Of a stretch of 35,035 nt of DNA, positions 16,127-23,001 are shown piece by piece. The stretch's first letter is position 1, and each line of letters starts with the position of its first letter. The stretch spans positions 1-35,035 of the forward strand of contig JAZNVH010000006.1 in NCBI GenBank assembly GCA_045592745.1, given 5' to 3'. The stretch comes from Aphodoplasma sp045592745 (GTDB taxonomy: Bacteria > Bacillota > Clostridia > UBA1381 > UMGS1253). The translations under genes and the position numbers were made by a program. The notes beneath the pieces were generated by a model. It saw only the letters and a program-made list of their open reading frames with translations, was not told where the DNA came from and ran no database searches.

Positions 16127-17497
16127 ATGAGTCATGAAACTATTGCAGCTATTGCCACTCCTGTTGGTGTGGGAGGCATTGGTGTTATAAGAATAAGCGG
16201 TGATAAGGCGCTTTTTATTGCCGATAAAATTTTTAAAGGAAAGACAAGGCTTTGCGATGCGCCCTCTCACACAATTCATTATGGGCATATTATAAATGAA
16301 AGCGGCGAAACGATTGATGAGGTTATGGTATCGGTTATGCGTGCACCGCGCACATTTACGGCAGAAGATGTTGTGGAAATTTCGACGCACGGCTCGCCCC
16401 TTGTTATGCAAAAGGTGCTTTCGGCAACGCTTTCGGCAGGTGCAAGAATGGCGAAGGCGGGTGAATTTACAAGGCGTGCTTTCTTAAACGGACGTATCGA
16501 CCTTTCAAGTGCTGAGGCGGTAATTGATGTAATTCATGCCGATAGCGAGTTATCGCTTAAAAATGCTATAAACCAGCTCGAAGGCGGACTTATGCACGAA
16601 ATTGAAAAAATACGTCAGCCGCTTTTGTATGTATCGGCACAATTTGCCGCGGCGGTAGATTATCCTGATGATGAAATTGCAGATTTGAGCGAGCAGAGTC
16701 TTGAAAAAACGCTTAAAGCTGCGATAGATGGATGCGAAAAGCTTATAGAGGGCGCAGATGTTGGAAGAATTGTCAAAGAAGGAATAATATGTGTGCTTGC
16801 GGGAAGACCAAATGTCGGCAAATCATCATTATTAAATGCGCTTACGATGTCCGAGCGTGCTATTGTAACAGATATTGCAGGTACGACGCGCGACGTAATT
16901 GAGCAAAGCGTTAATATAAACGGTATTGCAATCAGGCTTTTTGATACTGCGGGGATAAGAGATGCAGGTGATGAGGCGGAAAAAATTGGCGTTGACAGAA
17001 GCAAAGGCTGTATCGAAGGTGCAGATATTGTACTTGTTCTGTTTGACAGCGGCGAGGCTCTTAGCGAAGAGGATATAGAGATATTATCGCTTACAAAAGA
17101 TAAAAAGCGTATAATAGTTATAAACAAATCGGATCTTGAAAGAAAGCTTGATATAGCTAAGCTGTCGGATATGATAAATGATGAGGAGCCGGTTTATATA
17201 AGCACAAAAACGCGTGATGGTGTAGATAAGCTAAAAGAAAGATTATCTGATATGTGCGGCTTGAAAATGGCGACAAAATCAAGCTCGCTTGTTTCAAATA
17301 TGCGTCATGCCGAGGCGCTCAAAAGCGCAAAAAGCTCTTTGCAGTCTGCGCTTGATACGCTAAGCGTCGGTATGCCTATGGATATGTGTACGATAGATGT
17401 GTCTGCCGCACTTGAGAGTCTTGGACTTATAACAGGGCAGGGCGTGTCAGCCGATATTGTGGACGAAATTTTTGCGCAGTTTTGTGTTGGAAAATAA
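16127..17497 (+). CDS. mnmE: tRNA modification GTPase MnmE (TrmE)
   Basis: With MnmG this GTPase makes the 5-substituted wobble uridine of several tRNAs. The 456 residues comprise the N-terminal tetrahydrofolate-binding domain (AIATPVGVGGIGVIRISG), a helical domain, an inserted G domain (G1 G226-S233 GRPNVGKS, then GTTRD, DTAG and NKSD) and the C-terminal catalytic FCVGK with C453. The ATG at 16127 follows GGGGG at 16115-16119. mnmG and rsmG, which commonly follow mnmE, are absent here; a terminator follows. Confidence 0.96.
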   Translation: MSHETIAAIATPVGVGGIGVIRISGDKALFIADKIFKGKTRLCDAPSHTIHYGHIINESGETIDEVMVSVMRAPRTFTAEDVVEISTHGSPLVMQKVLSATLSAGARMAKAGEFTRRAFLNGRIDLSSAEAVIDVIHADSELSLKNAINQLEGGLMHEIEKIRQPLLYVSAQFAAAVDYPDDEIADLSEQSLEKTLKAAIDGCEKLIEGADVGRIVKEGIICVLAGRPNVGKSSLLNALTMSERAIVTDIAGTTRDVIEQSVNINGIAIRLFDTAGIRDAGDEAEKIGVDRSKGCIEGADIVLVLFDSGEALSEEDIEILSLTKDKKRIIVINKSDLERKLDIAKLSDMINDEEPVYISTKTRDGVDKLKERLSDMCGLKMATKSSSLVSNMRHAEALKSAKSSLQSALDTLSVGMPMDMCTIDVSAALESLGLITGQGVSADIVDEIFAQFCVGK

Positions 17498-17503
17498 TTT
17501 TTT

Positions 17504-17535
17504 GCAGGATGTTTTATAAGGCATCCTGCTTTTTT
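17504..17535 (+). terminator. Terminator after mnmE
   Basis: GCAGGATG (17504-17511) pairs with CATCCTGC (17522-17529) around a 10-nt loop, followed directly by a run of six T. Confidence 0.9.
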
Positions 17536-17587
17536 GTTCGTTAGGGGAAAATATATTAAAAAATATGCTTTAATTTGTGTTTTGCTC

Positions 17588-17616
17588 TTGTATTTTACCT
17601 AAATATTGTATATTAT
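17588..17616 (+). promoter_or_regulatory. Promoter of trmK
   Basis: TTGTAT at 17588-17593 and TATTAT at 17611-17616 are 17 bp apart, after the mnmE terminator and before trmK. Confidence 0.65.
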
Positions 17617-17653
17617 ATAGGTGTATGGAAAATTATCTTTAAGGGAAATTAAT

Positions 17654-18370
17654 ATGACAAATGATAAAAATACTATGGCGTGTCACACAACACCCCGCCT
17701 TGATGCGCTTTTAAAGATTTTACAAAACTCAAAATCTGTGGCAGACATTGGATGTGACCATGCATACTTGTCAATCCTTCTTGCACGCTCTGATGAAAAC
17801 AAAAAAATTATTGGCGCTGATATAAAAGAAGGACCGCTTAACAAGGCAAGAGAAAATGTAGAACGGTTCGGACTTTCTGATAGAATTGAGCTAAGGCTTG
17901 GTGACGGACTTGCGCCTTTGAAAACCGGCGAAGTCGATACGATTGTCATTGCGGGAATGGGCGCGCTTGTAATTTCGGGCATTTTAAGTGAGGGCGGGCA
18001 TATTGCAAAAAAATCAGACAGACTTGTACTTCAGCCGATGAGCAGCGCACATGAGCTAAGGGAGTTTTTATATAAAAATGGCTATATAATAGAAAATGAG
18101 GTGCTTGTGCGCGAGGACAGACGCATTTATACAATCATAATTGCAAAAAGCGGTAAAACGGATAGTTTTACGCTTGGTGATTGTTATATAAGTCCTGCGC
18201 TCAGACAAAGCGGCGATGTGCTTTATAAAGAATACCTTTTAAAGCAAAAGTCGATAATTGAAAATGCGCTTGTGGGTATGAAAAATGCAAGGCGCTCTAT
18301 AGATAAGCAAATATATGAAAAGCTTGTGTGTGAGCTTGAAGAATTTGAAAAATATGCAGGTGTCGTTTGA
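17654..18370 (+). CDS. trmK: tRNA (adenine(22)-N(1))-methyltransferase TrmK
   Basis: Class-I SAM-dependent methyltransferase of 238 residues. Motif I is 'ADIGCDHAY' (30-38), followed by the acidic 'GADIKEGPL' and the family's 'IAGMGALVISGIL' segment. Family members methylate A22 in the D-loop region of certain tRNAs. The ATG at 17654 has AAGGG at 17641-17645; an earlier in-frame start lacks a site. The gene lies directly before a NIF3-family gene, the same pairing as yqfN-yqfO in Bacillus, which supports the call. Confidence 0.9.
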   Translation: MTNDKNTMACHTTPRLDALLKILQNSKSVADIGCDHAYLSILLARSDENKKIIGADIKEGPLNKARENVERFGLSDRIELRLGDGLAPLKTGEVDTIVIAGMGALVISGILSEGGHIAKKSDRLVLQPMSSAHELREFLYKNGYIIENEVLVREDRRIYTIIIAKSGKTDSFTLGDCYISPALRQSGDVLYKEYLLKQKSIIENALVGMKNARRSIDKQIYEKLVCELEEFEKYAGVV

Positions 18371-18399
18371 TGCCTTTTACAGATAAAGGAGAGAAAAAT

Positions 18400-19197
18400 A
18401 TGAGCACAACATTAAAATGCAGGGATATTGCTTCGGTAATAGAGAGGCTTGCCCCAAAACAGCTTGCGTATAATTGGGATAATGTAGGACTTTTGTGCGG
18501 TGATGAGGATGCGCCGGTTACAAAGGTGCTTTTGACACTTGACCTTGATATAGATGTAGTAGACGAGGCAGTAAAAGAGGGCGCACAAATGATTATAGGA
18601 CATCACCCGATTATGTTTGACCCTGTAAATCGTATTACGGCGCAAACTCCCGAGGGACGCCTTTTGCGCGCTCTTATAAAAAATGATATTTCGTATTATG
18701 CAGCGCATACAAATCTTGATGTTGCAAAAGGCGGACTTAATGACCTTCTTGCAAAGAAGCTTGGGCTTAAAAATGTAAAGATTTTAGAGTATACAGATGG
18801 AGATTCTGAAGGGATTGGCCGTACGGGCGATACCGAGGAGCCGGTTACGCTTGGTGCACTTTGTGCAAAGATAAAGCGTGCGCTTGGAGTGGATTATCTT
18901 CGCTACAGCGGCGATGCAAACGGGATTGTAAATCATATTGCAATAAATACCGGCGGCGGCACTGCTCTCATAGGCGCCGCTCTTGATGCAAAAGCTGATG
19001 TGTTTATTACGGGCGATTACAAATATTCGCAGATTCGTCAATGTGTTGAAAACGGAATGAAGATAGTGGATGTTGGCCACTATGATACAGAATTTATTGT
19101 TTGTGAATTGTTTGAGCAGTATTTGTCAAAGCAGTTTGGCGATGCGCTTGAAATTGTAAAAACAAAGGCAAATAAAAATATGGTAAAATTTATATAA
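18400..19197 (+). CDS. NIF3-like dinuclear metal center protein
   Basis: A 265-residue member of the NIF3/YqfO family, which forms a hexameric toroid with two metal ions per subunit. Probable ligands are H68 and H69 (GHHPIMF), the His of 'AAHTNLD' and the C-terminal 'GHYDTE'. The middle lacks the long inserted domain found in some YqfO proteins. It is sometimes annotated as GTP cyclohydrolase I type 2, but the in vivo role is uncertain. AAAGGAG precedes the ATG. It starts 29 bp after trmK and is probably cotranscribed. Confidence 0.9.
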   Translation: MSTTLKCRDIASVIERLAPKQLAYNWDNVGLLCGDEDAPVTKVLLTLDLDIDVVDEAVKEGAQMIIGHHPIMFDPVNRITAQTPEGRLLRALIKNDISYYAAHTNLDVAKGGLNDLLAKKLGLKNVKILEYTDGDSEGIGRTGDTEEPVTLGALCAKIKRALGVDYLRYSGDANGIVNHIAINTGGGTALIGAALDAKADVFITGDYKYSQIRQCVENGMKIVDVGHYDTEFIVCELFEQYLSKQFGDALEIVKTKANKNMVKFI

Positions 19198-19220
19198 TAA
19201 AAGGGATGTGAGATGTAGCT

Positions 19221-20297
19221 ATGTCAAAATTAAAGGTTTCGGTAGTTGGTACGGGAAGCATTTGTAAGGTACATATGGACTCGTGGATAAAAAGAGACGA
19301 TGTAGAGGTTATCTCGTGTGCTGATATAAATTTTGAAAAAGCACAAGCTTTTGCAAAAAAGTGGAATATTCCACAGGTGTTTGACTCTATTGAGGCTCTT
19401 TTAGAAGGTTCTGACCCCGATATTGTTGATGTTTGCACATGGACAGCAGCTCATGTTCCGGTGGCTGTTGCCGCTGTAAATGCGGGTAAGCATGTAATAT
19501 TAGAAAAGCCGACTTCGGATTCATTGAAGGCTGCGAAGAAGCTTCGTGCGGCTGTAAAGAAAAGCAATGTAGTATTTCAGCTTGCAGTTCCAAACCGTTA
19601 TGATAAAAGAGCAGAGGAAATTAGAAAAATGGTTGATGCGGGCGAATTTGGCGATGTATTCTTTGGAAAAACAGCGTATGTACGTCAGCGCGGTGTTCCG
19701 GGCGGTTGGTTTTCATGCTCAAAATATTCAGGCGGCGGACCGCTTCTTGATGTAGGTGTACACAGAATTGATCTTGCGTGGTATCTTATGGGATGTCCCA
19801 AGCCTGTTTCGGCAAGCGCATCAGCATCTTACAGAATAGGTGATTATCGCAAAAGCCATGAGATTGTAGAATCGGATGGCGCAATTTCTGATAATAATAC
19901 ATGGTGTGGTGAGCCGGTGGCGGACTATAAGTTTGATATAGAGGACTCTGTTAGTGGTTTTGTTCGTTTTGAAAATGGTGCAACTCTTATTTTTGAAACA
20001 TCGTGGACATTTAACGGACCAAATAATACTATGACTCAAATTTCAGGCAGCAAAGCGGGCGCAGTGCTCAAAGATACTTATGAAATATTCCGCGGTGAAG
20101 GCGACAAGGTTGTAGTTGAAACACCTGAAACCGAAAAAGGTAATATGTTTGATAACGAAATCGACCATTTTATTAATTGCATAAAAGAAGGAAAAACTCC
20201 ACGCTCAGACATTGACGATGCAGTAACAATTGAGGCAATACTTTGTAGCATATACGAGTCTGCAAAGAAGGGCAAGGAAGTAAAAATAAAGCTTTAA
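19221..20297 (+). CDS. Gfo/Idh/MocA-family NAD(P)-dependent oxidoreductase
   Basis: A 358-residue dehydrogenase with an N-terminal Rossmann fold (GTGSI at 10-14) and the family's E95-K96-P97 motif, followed by the C-terminal half with 'GGGPLLDVGVHRIDLAWYLMG' near residues 172-192 carrying the usual catalytic Asp/His. Such enzymes oxidise sugars, inositols or related polyols; the substrate cannot be read from sequence. There are 23 bp between the NIF3 gene and this one and no clear promoter, so it is probably read from upstream. The ribosome site (GGATGTGAG region) is moderate. Confidence 0.88.
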   Translation: MSKLKVSVVGTGSICKVHMDSWIKRDDVEVISCADINFEKAQAFAKKWNIPQVFDSIEALLEGSDPDIVDVCTWTAAHVPVAVAAVNAGKHVILEKPTSDSLKAAKKLRAAVKKSNVVFQLAVPNRYDKRAEEIRKMVDAGEFGDVFFGKTAYVRQRGVPGGWFSCSKYSGGGPLLDVGVHRIDLAWYLMGCPKPVSASASASYRIGDYRKSHEIVESDGAISDNNTWCGEPVADYKFDIEDSVSGFVRFENGATLIFETSWTFNGPNNTMTQISGSKAGAVLKDTYEIFRGEGDKVVVETPETEKGNMFDNEIDHFINCIKEGKTPRSDIDDAVTIEAILCSIYESAKKGKEVKIKL

Positions 20298-20302
20298 AAT
20301 AT

Positions 20303-20337
20303 AAAAATCACCTTTGTAAAAGCAAGGGTGATTTTTT
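20303..20337 (+). terminator. Terminator after the Gfo/Idh/MocA gene
   Basis: AAATCACCTTTG (ending at 20316) pairs, with one G-T pair, with CAAGGGTGATTT (from 20323) around a 6-nt loop; the 3' side continues into a T run. Confidence 0.85.
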
Positions 20338-20369
20338 GTGTTTTTGAGGTATTTTTTCCAAACTTTTTG

Positions 20370-20398
20370 TTGACAATAATACTGATATATGATATCAT
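20370..20398 (+). promoter_or_regulatory. Promoter and short leader of the cold-shock gene
   Basis: TTGACA at 20370-20375 and TATCAT at 20393-20398 with a 17-bp spacer. The leader of about 45 nt contains a 6-bp hairpin (GCATGA at 20408-20413 with TCATGC at 20419-20424) just before the AGGAGG region; cold-shock mRNAs often carry such leaders. Confidence 0.7.
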
Positions 20399-20449
20399 TA
20401 TGCGAGAGCATGAAGAGATCATGCAAAAAAGATTTGGAGGAACAAAGTA

Positions 20450-20650
20450 ATGCAAAAAGGTACAGTAAAATGGTTCAACAGCGAAAAAGGTTATGGATTT
20501 ATCCAGACTGAAGGTGGCGAGGATATCTTCGTACATTTTTCAGCAATCCAAGGCGAAGGCTACAAGACACTTGAAGAGGGTGCCGCAGTAGAATTTGAAG
20601 TTATTGATGGCGCAAAGGGCCCACAGGCGGCTAACGTATCAAAGCTTTAA
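20450..20650 (+). CDS. csp: Cold-shock protein (CspA family)
   Basis: Single-domain nucleic-acid chaperone of 66 residues. It has RNP1 (KGYGFI at about 13-18) and RNP2 (DIFVHFSAI at about 25-33). It binds single-stranded RNA/DNA and prevents secondary structure. TTTGGAGGAAC precedes the ATG. It has its own promoter between two terminators, so it forms a one-gene unit unless transcription runs on into azlCD. Which csp paralogue this is cannot be said. Confidence 0.95.
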   Translation: MQKGTVKWFNSEKGYGFIQTEGGEDIFVHFSAIQGEGYKTLEEGAAVEFEVIDGAKGPQAANVSKL

Positions 20651-20836
20651 TTGGCATCTGATTTTTAATATAAAAAGATTTTCTATTTAAACAGGATTAG
20701 AGCAATTGCAAAAATCCAAAAGGAAGTTTTTTTGAAGCACTTTACGCTTCGGCAGATTGGTCAAAATTAATGTTTTGGAGCAAAAGGGGAAACCCTTGTA
20801 AAAATATTCGTGCCTTTGGGCACGGATATTTTTTTT
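20651..20836 (+). ncRNA. Candidate structured leader with intrinsic terminator upstream of azlCD
   Basis: Hairpins can be drawn: GGATT (20694-20698) with AATCC (20713-20717); GAAGC (20734-20738) with GCTTC (20746-20750); AAGGG (20784-20788) with CCCTT (20793-20797) closed by a GAAA tetraloop; and a terminator. A long-range pairing CCAAAA (20716-20721) with TTTTGG (20773-20778) would compete with the first hairpin. Only 30 bp separate the terminator from the azlC ATG, too little for a separate promoter, so azlCD would be expressed by read-through. It may instead simply be the csp 3' end. No known riboswitch or T-box core was recognised. Confidence 0.4.
20803..20836 (+). terminator. Terminator in front of azlC
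   Basis: ATATTCGTGCC (20804-20814) pairs, with one G-T pair, with GGCACGGATAT (20819-20829) around a 4-nt loop, followed by a run of eight T or so. It is strong by eye and lies just before the azlC ribosome site. Confidence 0.88.
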
Positions 20837-20866
20837 CATAAAAAATAAAAAGGGGTGAATGATATA

Positions 20867-21574
20867 ATGCTTAAAAAATTAACATTTTCAAAGGGTGTTC
20901 GCGATGGCTTGCCGATTGCGCTCGGATACCTTTCGGTATCATTTGCCTTTGGAATGATTTGTGTGCAAAAAGGGCTTCCTGTGTGGGCGCCGATTCTTAT
21001 ATCGCTTACTAACTTTACCGGGACGGGACAGTTTGCGGGAGCGGATTTGATAGCCGCGGGAGCCGCGTTTGCAGAAATTGCATTTACTGTTCTTATAATA
21101 AATATGCGTTATCTTCTGATGTCGCTTTCGCTTTCGCAAAAGCTTGAGCCAAATATAACGCTTATAAAAAGGCTTGCGATTGCATTTGGAAATACGGACG
21201 AAATTTTTGCTGTTGCAATGAGACAAAGCGGCGAGCTTAATTTTACATATATGATGGGACTTATACTCAGCGCATTTTCGGGCTGGGTATCAGGCACGGT
21301 TTTGGGTGTTTTTGCCGGTTCTTTTTTGCCTGCCGGTGTTCAAAGTGCGCTTGGAATTGCTATTTATGCAATGTTTATAGCTATAATTATTCCTGCTACG
21401 AGAGAATCAAAGCCGATAACACGTGTTGTATTGATTGGCATTTTAATAAGCTGTGTGTTTTACTATACACCGATTTTGTCGTCTGTAAGCAAAGGCTGGG
21501 TAATAATAATCAGTGGAATAATATCGTCGGCAATTGGCGCGTATTTCTTTCCGCTTAAGGAGGAAGAAAAATGA
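20867..21574 (+). CDS. azlC: AzlC-family branched-chain amino acid exporter subunit
   Basis: Integral membrane protein of 235 residues with about six hydrophobic segments and the family start 'FSKGVRDGLPIALGYLSVSFAFGM'. AzlC with AzlD exports branched-chain amino acids or their analogues. The ATG at 20867 is preferred since GGGGTG (20852-20857) lies about 10 bp upstream; a GTG at 20855 is inside that site. The 3' end overlaps azlD by 4 bp (ATGA), a sign of translational coupling and of a two-subunit transporter. Confidence 0.92.
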   Translation: MLKKLTFSKGVRDGLPIALGYLSVSFAFGMICVQKGLPVWAPILISLTNFTGTGQFAGADLIAAGAAFAEIAFTVLIINMRYLLMSLSLSQKLEPNITLIKRLAIAFGNTDEIFAVAMRQSGELNFTYMMGLILSAFSGWVSGTVLGVFAGSFLPAGVQSALGIAIYAMFIAIIIPATRESKPITRVVLIGILISCVFYYTPILSSVSKGWVIIISGIISSAIGAYFFPLKEEEK

Positions 21575-21897
21575 GTATGCTAAAAATTTTATGTGCAGCC
21601 TTGATAATGGCACTTGTGTCATATCTTCCGCGCGTTATACCATTGGCGCTTTTTAAAAATAAGATAAAAAATCGCTTTGTCCAGTCATTTTTGATGTATA
21701 TGCCCTATGGTGTGCTTGCGGCGATGGTTTTTCCTGATGTATTTTATTCGACTGCGTCTTTTGTATCGGCGCTTAGTGCGTGTATATGCGCTCTTATAAT
21801 GTCATATAAAAAGCTTGGTCTTATGAGTGTGGCGCTTAGTGCTGTTGGTGTGGTATTTGTATGCGAGTATATTTTGAGTGTTTTAGGAGCATTATAA
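21571..21897 (+). CDS. azlD: AzlD-family branched-chain amino acid exporter subunit
   Basis: Small membrane protein of 108 residues with about four hydrophobic segments, containing the family's 'SYLPRVIPLALF' after the first one. It partners AzlC. AAGGAGGAAG inside the azlC end serves as its ribosome site, and the start codon overlaps the azlC stop codon. A bidirectional terminator follows within 6 bp. Confidence 0.92.
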   Translation: MSMLKILCAALIMALVSYLPRVIPLALFKNKIKNRFVQSFLMYMPYGVLAAMVFPDVFYSTASFVSALSACICALIMSYKKLGLMSVALSAVGVVFVCEYILSVLGAL

Positions 21898-21902
21898 TAT
21901 GG

Positions 21903-21941
21903 AAAAAGAGGCCTGTATTAAAATATACAGACCTCTTTTTT
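21903..21941. terminator. Bidirectional terminator after azlD
   Basis: A 15-bp class stem with one mismatch joins 21904-21918 (ending CTGTAT) and 21925-21939 (starting ATACAG) around a 6-nt loop, with an A run on the left and T run on the right. It also suits the leftward 56-codon gene that stops at 21965. Confidence 0.88.
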
Positions 21942-21964
21942 GAGTATAAGGTTTTGATATCTTT

Positions 21965-22135
21965 TTACGCATTTTCTTTTTCACAACGCCTCGTAAGATC
22001 ACAAAGCAAATCGAAATATTCGCACATTTCCGAAAAAAGCATCTGGCGAGAAGAATCCTTTTTCAAAGCAGGGTTATTTTTAATATCTGCTATTTTATGT
22101 CTTATATTATTTTGAACGAAAATGATTTTTTCCAC
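21965..22135 (-). CDS. Orphan small protein of 56 residues
   Basis: Reading leftward from GTG at 22135, 56 codons end at TAA (21965-21967). GGGAG lies 11 bp before the GTG, a slightly long but usable distance. The protein is soluble, with mixed charge and three cysteines: an N-terminal 'EKIIFVQNNIRHKIADIK', then 'NPALKKDSSRQ', then a likely helix 'MLFSEMCEYFDLLCDLTRR'. I do not recognise the family; the Spo0E motif was looked for and not found. It has a near-consensus promoter about 210 nt upstream and a terminator just after, which supports a real transcription unit. Confidence 0.55.
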   Translation of the reverse strand: MEKIIFVQNNIRHKIADIKNNPALKKDSSRQMLFSEMCEYFDLLCDLTRRCEKENA

Positions 22136-22347
22136 TTATATCAAATCTCCCTGCCGGTGTTGTATTGTTATAGTAAATAAAATTTTTTATGTAATTATAG
22201 AATTGTTTGGATACAAGCAATAATTTTACTAGGAGTAAAAATGCTTGCTTGCAAGGGCATTTTTGCGATGCCGTCAATTGATGCAGTGCTCATAAGAGCA
22301 CATAAGGGCGATAGCTCTCAGGAATTTTATGAAATAAAATTCTTCAT
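22136..22347 (-). ncRNA. Long multi-hairpin leader RNA of the orphan small gene (candidate)
   Basis: Transcription from the leftward promoter would begin near 22347. The first 130 nt are packed with inverted repeats (plus-strand positions): 22322-22330 with 22334-22342 (9 bp); GTGCTC 22286-22291 with GAGCAC 22296-22301; GGCAT 22256-22260 with ATGCC 22268-22272; CTTGC 22244-22248 with GCAAG 22251-22255; TTTTACT 22224-22230 with AGTAAAA 22234-22240, extendable by CAAGCA 22214-22219 with TGCTTG 22242-22247. Some pairings exclude each other (AGAGC 22295-22299 can also pair with GCTCT 22314-22318), as in switching RNAs. It matches no riboswitch I know. The other strand holds a 37-codon frame at 22241-22354 with AGGAG before it, but no promoter is visible there. 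Confidence 0.45.
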
Positions 22348-22353
22348 ATATTA

Positions 22354-22382
22354 ATTATAACATGTTTATTACAAATTGACAA
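22354..22382 (-). promoter_or_regulatory. Leftward promoter of the multi-hairpin leader
   Basis: Read leftward, TTGTCA (plus-strand 22377-22382) and TATAAT (22354-22359) are 17 bp apart. It lies just beyond the terminator of the arginine operon, so it opens a new unit aimed at the 56-codon gene. Confidence 0.75.
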
Positions 22383-22406
22383 CAAAATATACAAAATAAA
22401 GGGATT

Positions 22407-22438
22407 AAAAAGCCAAACAATATACTATATATTGTGGC
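22407..22438 (-). terminator. Terminator of the argD-argF-GNAT operon
   Basis: Read leftward, GCCACAATATA pairs with TATATTG-TT-TGGC (2-nt bulge) around TAG and is followed by TTTTT (plus-strand A run 22407-22411). The 10-mer CTATATATTG occurs at 22425-22434 and again at 22455-22464. Confidence 0.75.
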
Positions 22439-22490
22439 ATTATTAACCCCTAATCTATATATTGATTTGCGTTTAACAGACAGTTAATTT

Positions 22491-22967
22491 CTACTCATAG
22501 TCCTTGCACAAAAGTGCGCGAATATAACCTCTGTCCTTTGTGGTTGAATCGATGTAATAGCCTCTGCCATAATAAAATCTTACAAGAGAGCTTACTTTTG
22601 CGCCTGTGTGGAGCATAATTCTTTTGATACCCATTTCGCGCATCTTTAAATCAACAAGATTTATAAGAGATTTACCAACGCCATTGTTTTGCGAATTAAT
22701 TTTCACACCAAAACGGCTAAGATATGCTGTTTTATCCTCTTCGTTAATTTTAACACGCACACTTCCAACGGGCACATTGTCCATAAAAGCGACAAGTACC
22801 AATGAATTGTCAATGTCATTTTTTATATCCTCTTTTGTTTCACAAAGTGCCTGTATATTATCGTTTCCGACCATCTGGGCATATTTTTGAAATGCTTCGT
22901 GCGTGATTTGTTCTATTGCGTCAATGTCATTATACGTAGCGACACGTACCTCAAAGCCTGTATTCAT
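22491..22967 (-). CDS. GNAT-family N-acetyltransferase
   Basis: A 158-residue acetyl-CoA-dependent transferase. Motif A is visible as 'LSRFGVKINSQNNGVGKSLI' (Q-x-x-G-x-G/A type, near residue 92) and the late 'RFYYGRGYYID' is typical of motif B. The substrate is unknown. It is the last gene of the argD-argF operon (34 bp after argF), so a link with N-acetylated arginine precursors is possible, but it does not look like a classical ArgA (which is longer). An in-operon role is inference only. Confidence 0.82.
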   Translation of the reverse strand: MNTGFEVRVATYNDIDAIEQITHEAFQKYAQMVGNDNIQALCETKEDIKNDIDNSLVLVAFMDNVPVGSVRVKINEEDKTAYLSRFGVKINSQNNGVGKSLINLVDLKMREMGIKRIMLHTGAKVSSLVRFYYGRGYYIDSTTKDRGYIRALLCKDYE

Positions 22968-23001
22968 CTTTGGTTTTCTCCTCTCCTTTGTTGTGAATAA
23001 C

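Noticed and set aside
21861..22115. 84-codon rightward frame after azlD
   Set aside because: It passes through the azlD terminator and overlaps the better supported leftward 56-codon gene.
22241..22354. 37-codon rightward frame with AGGAG (22231-22235) inside the hairpin region
   Set aside because: The AGGAG lies within a hairpin, no rightward promoter is visible, and the leftward unit explains the region better.
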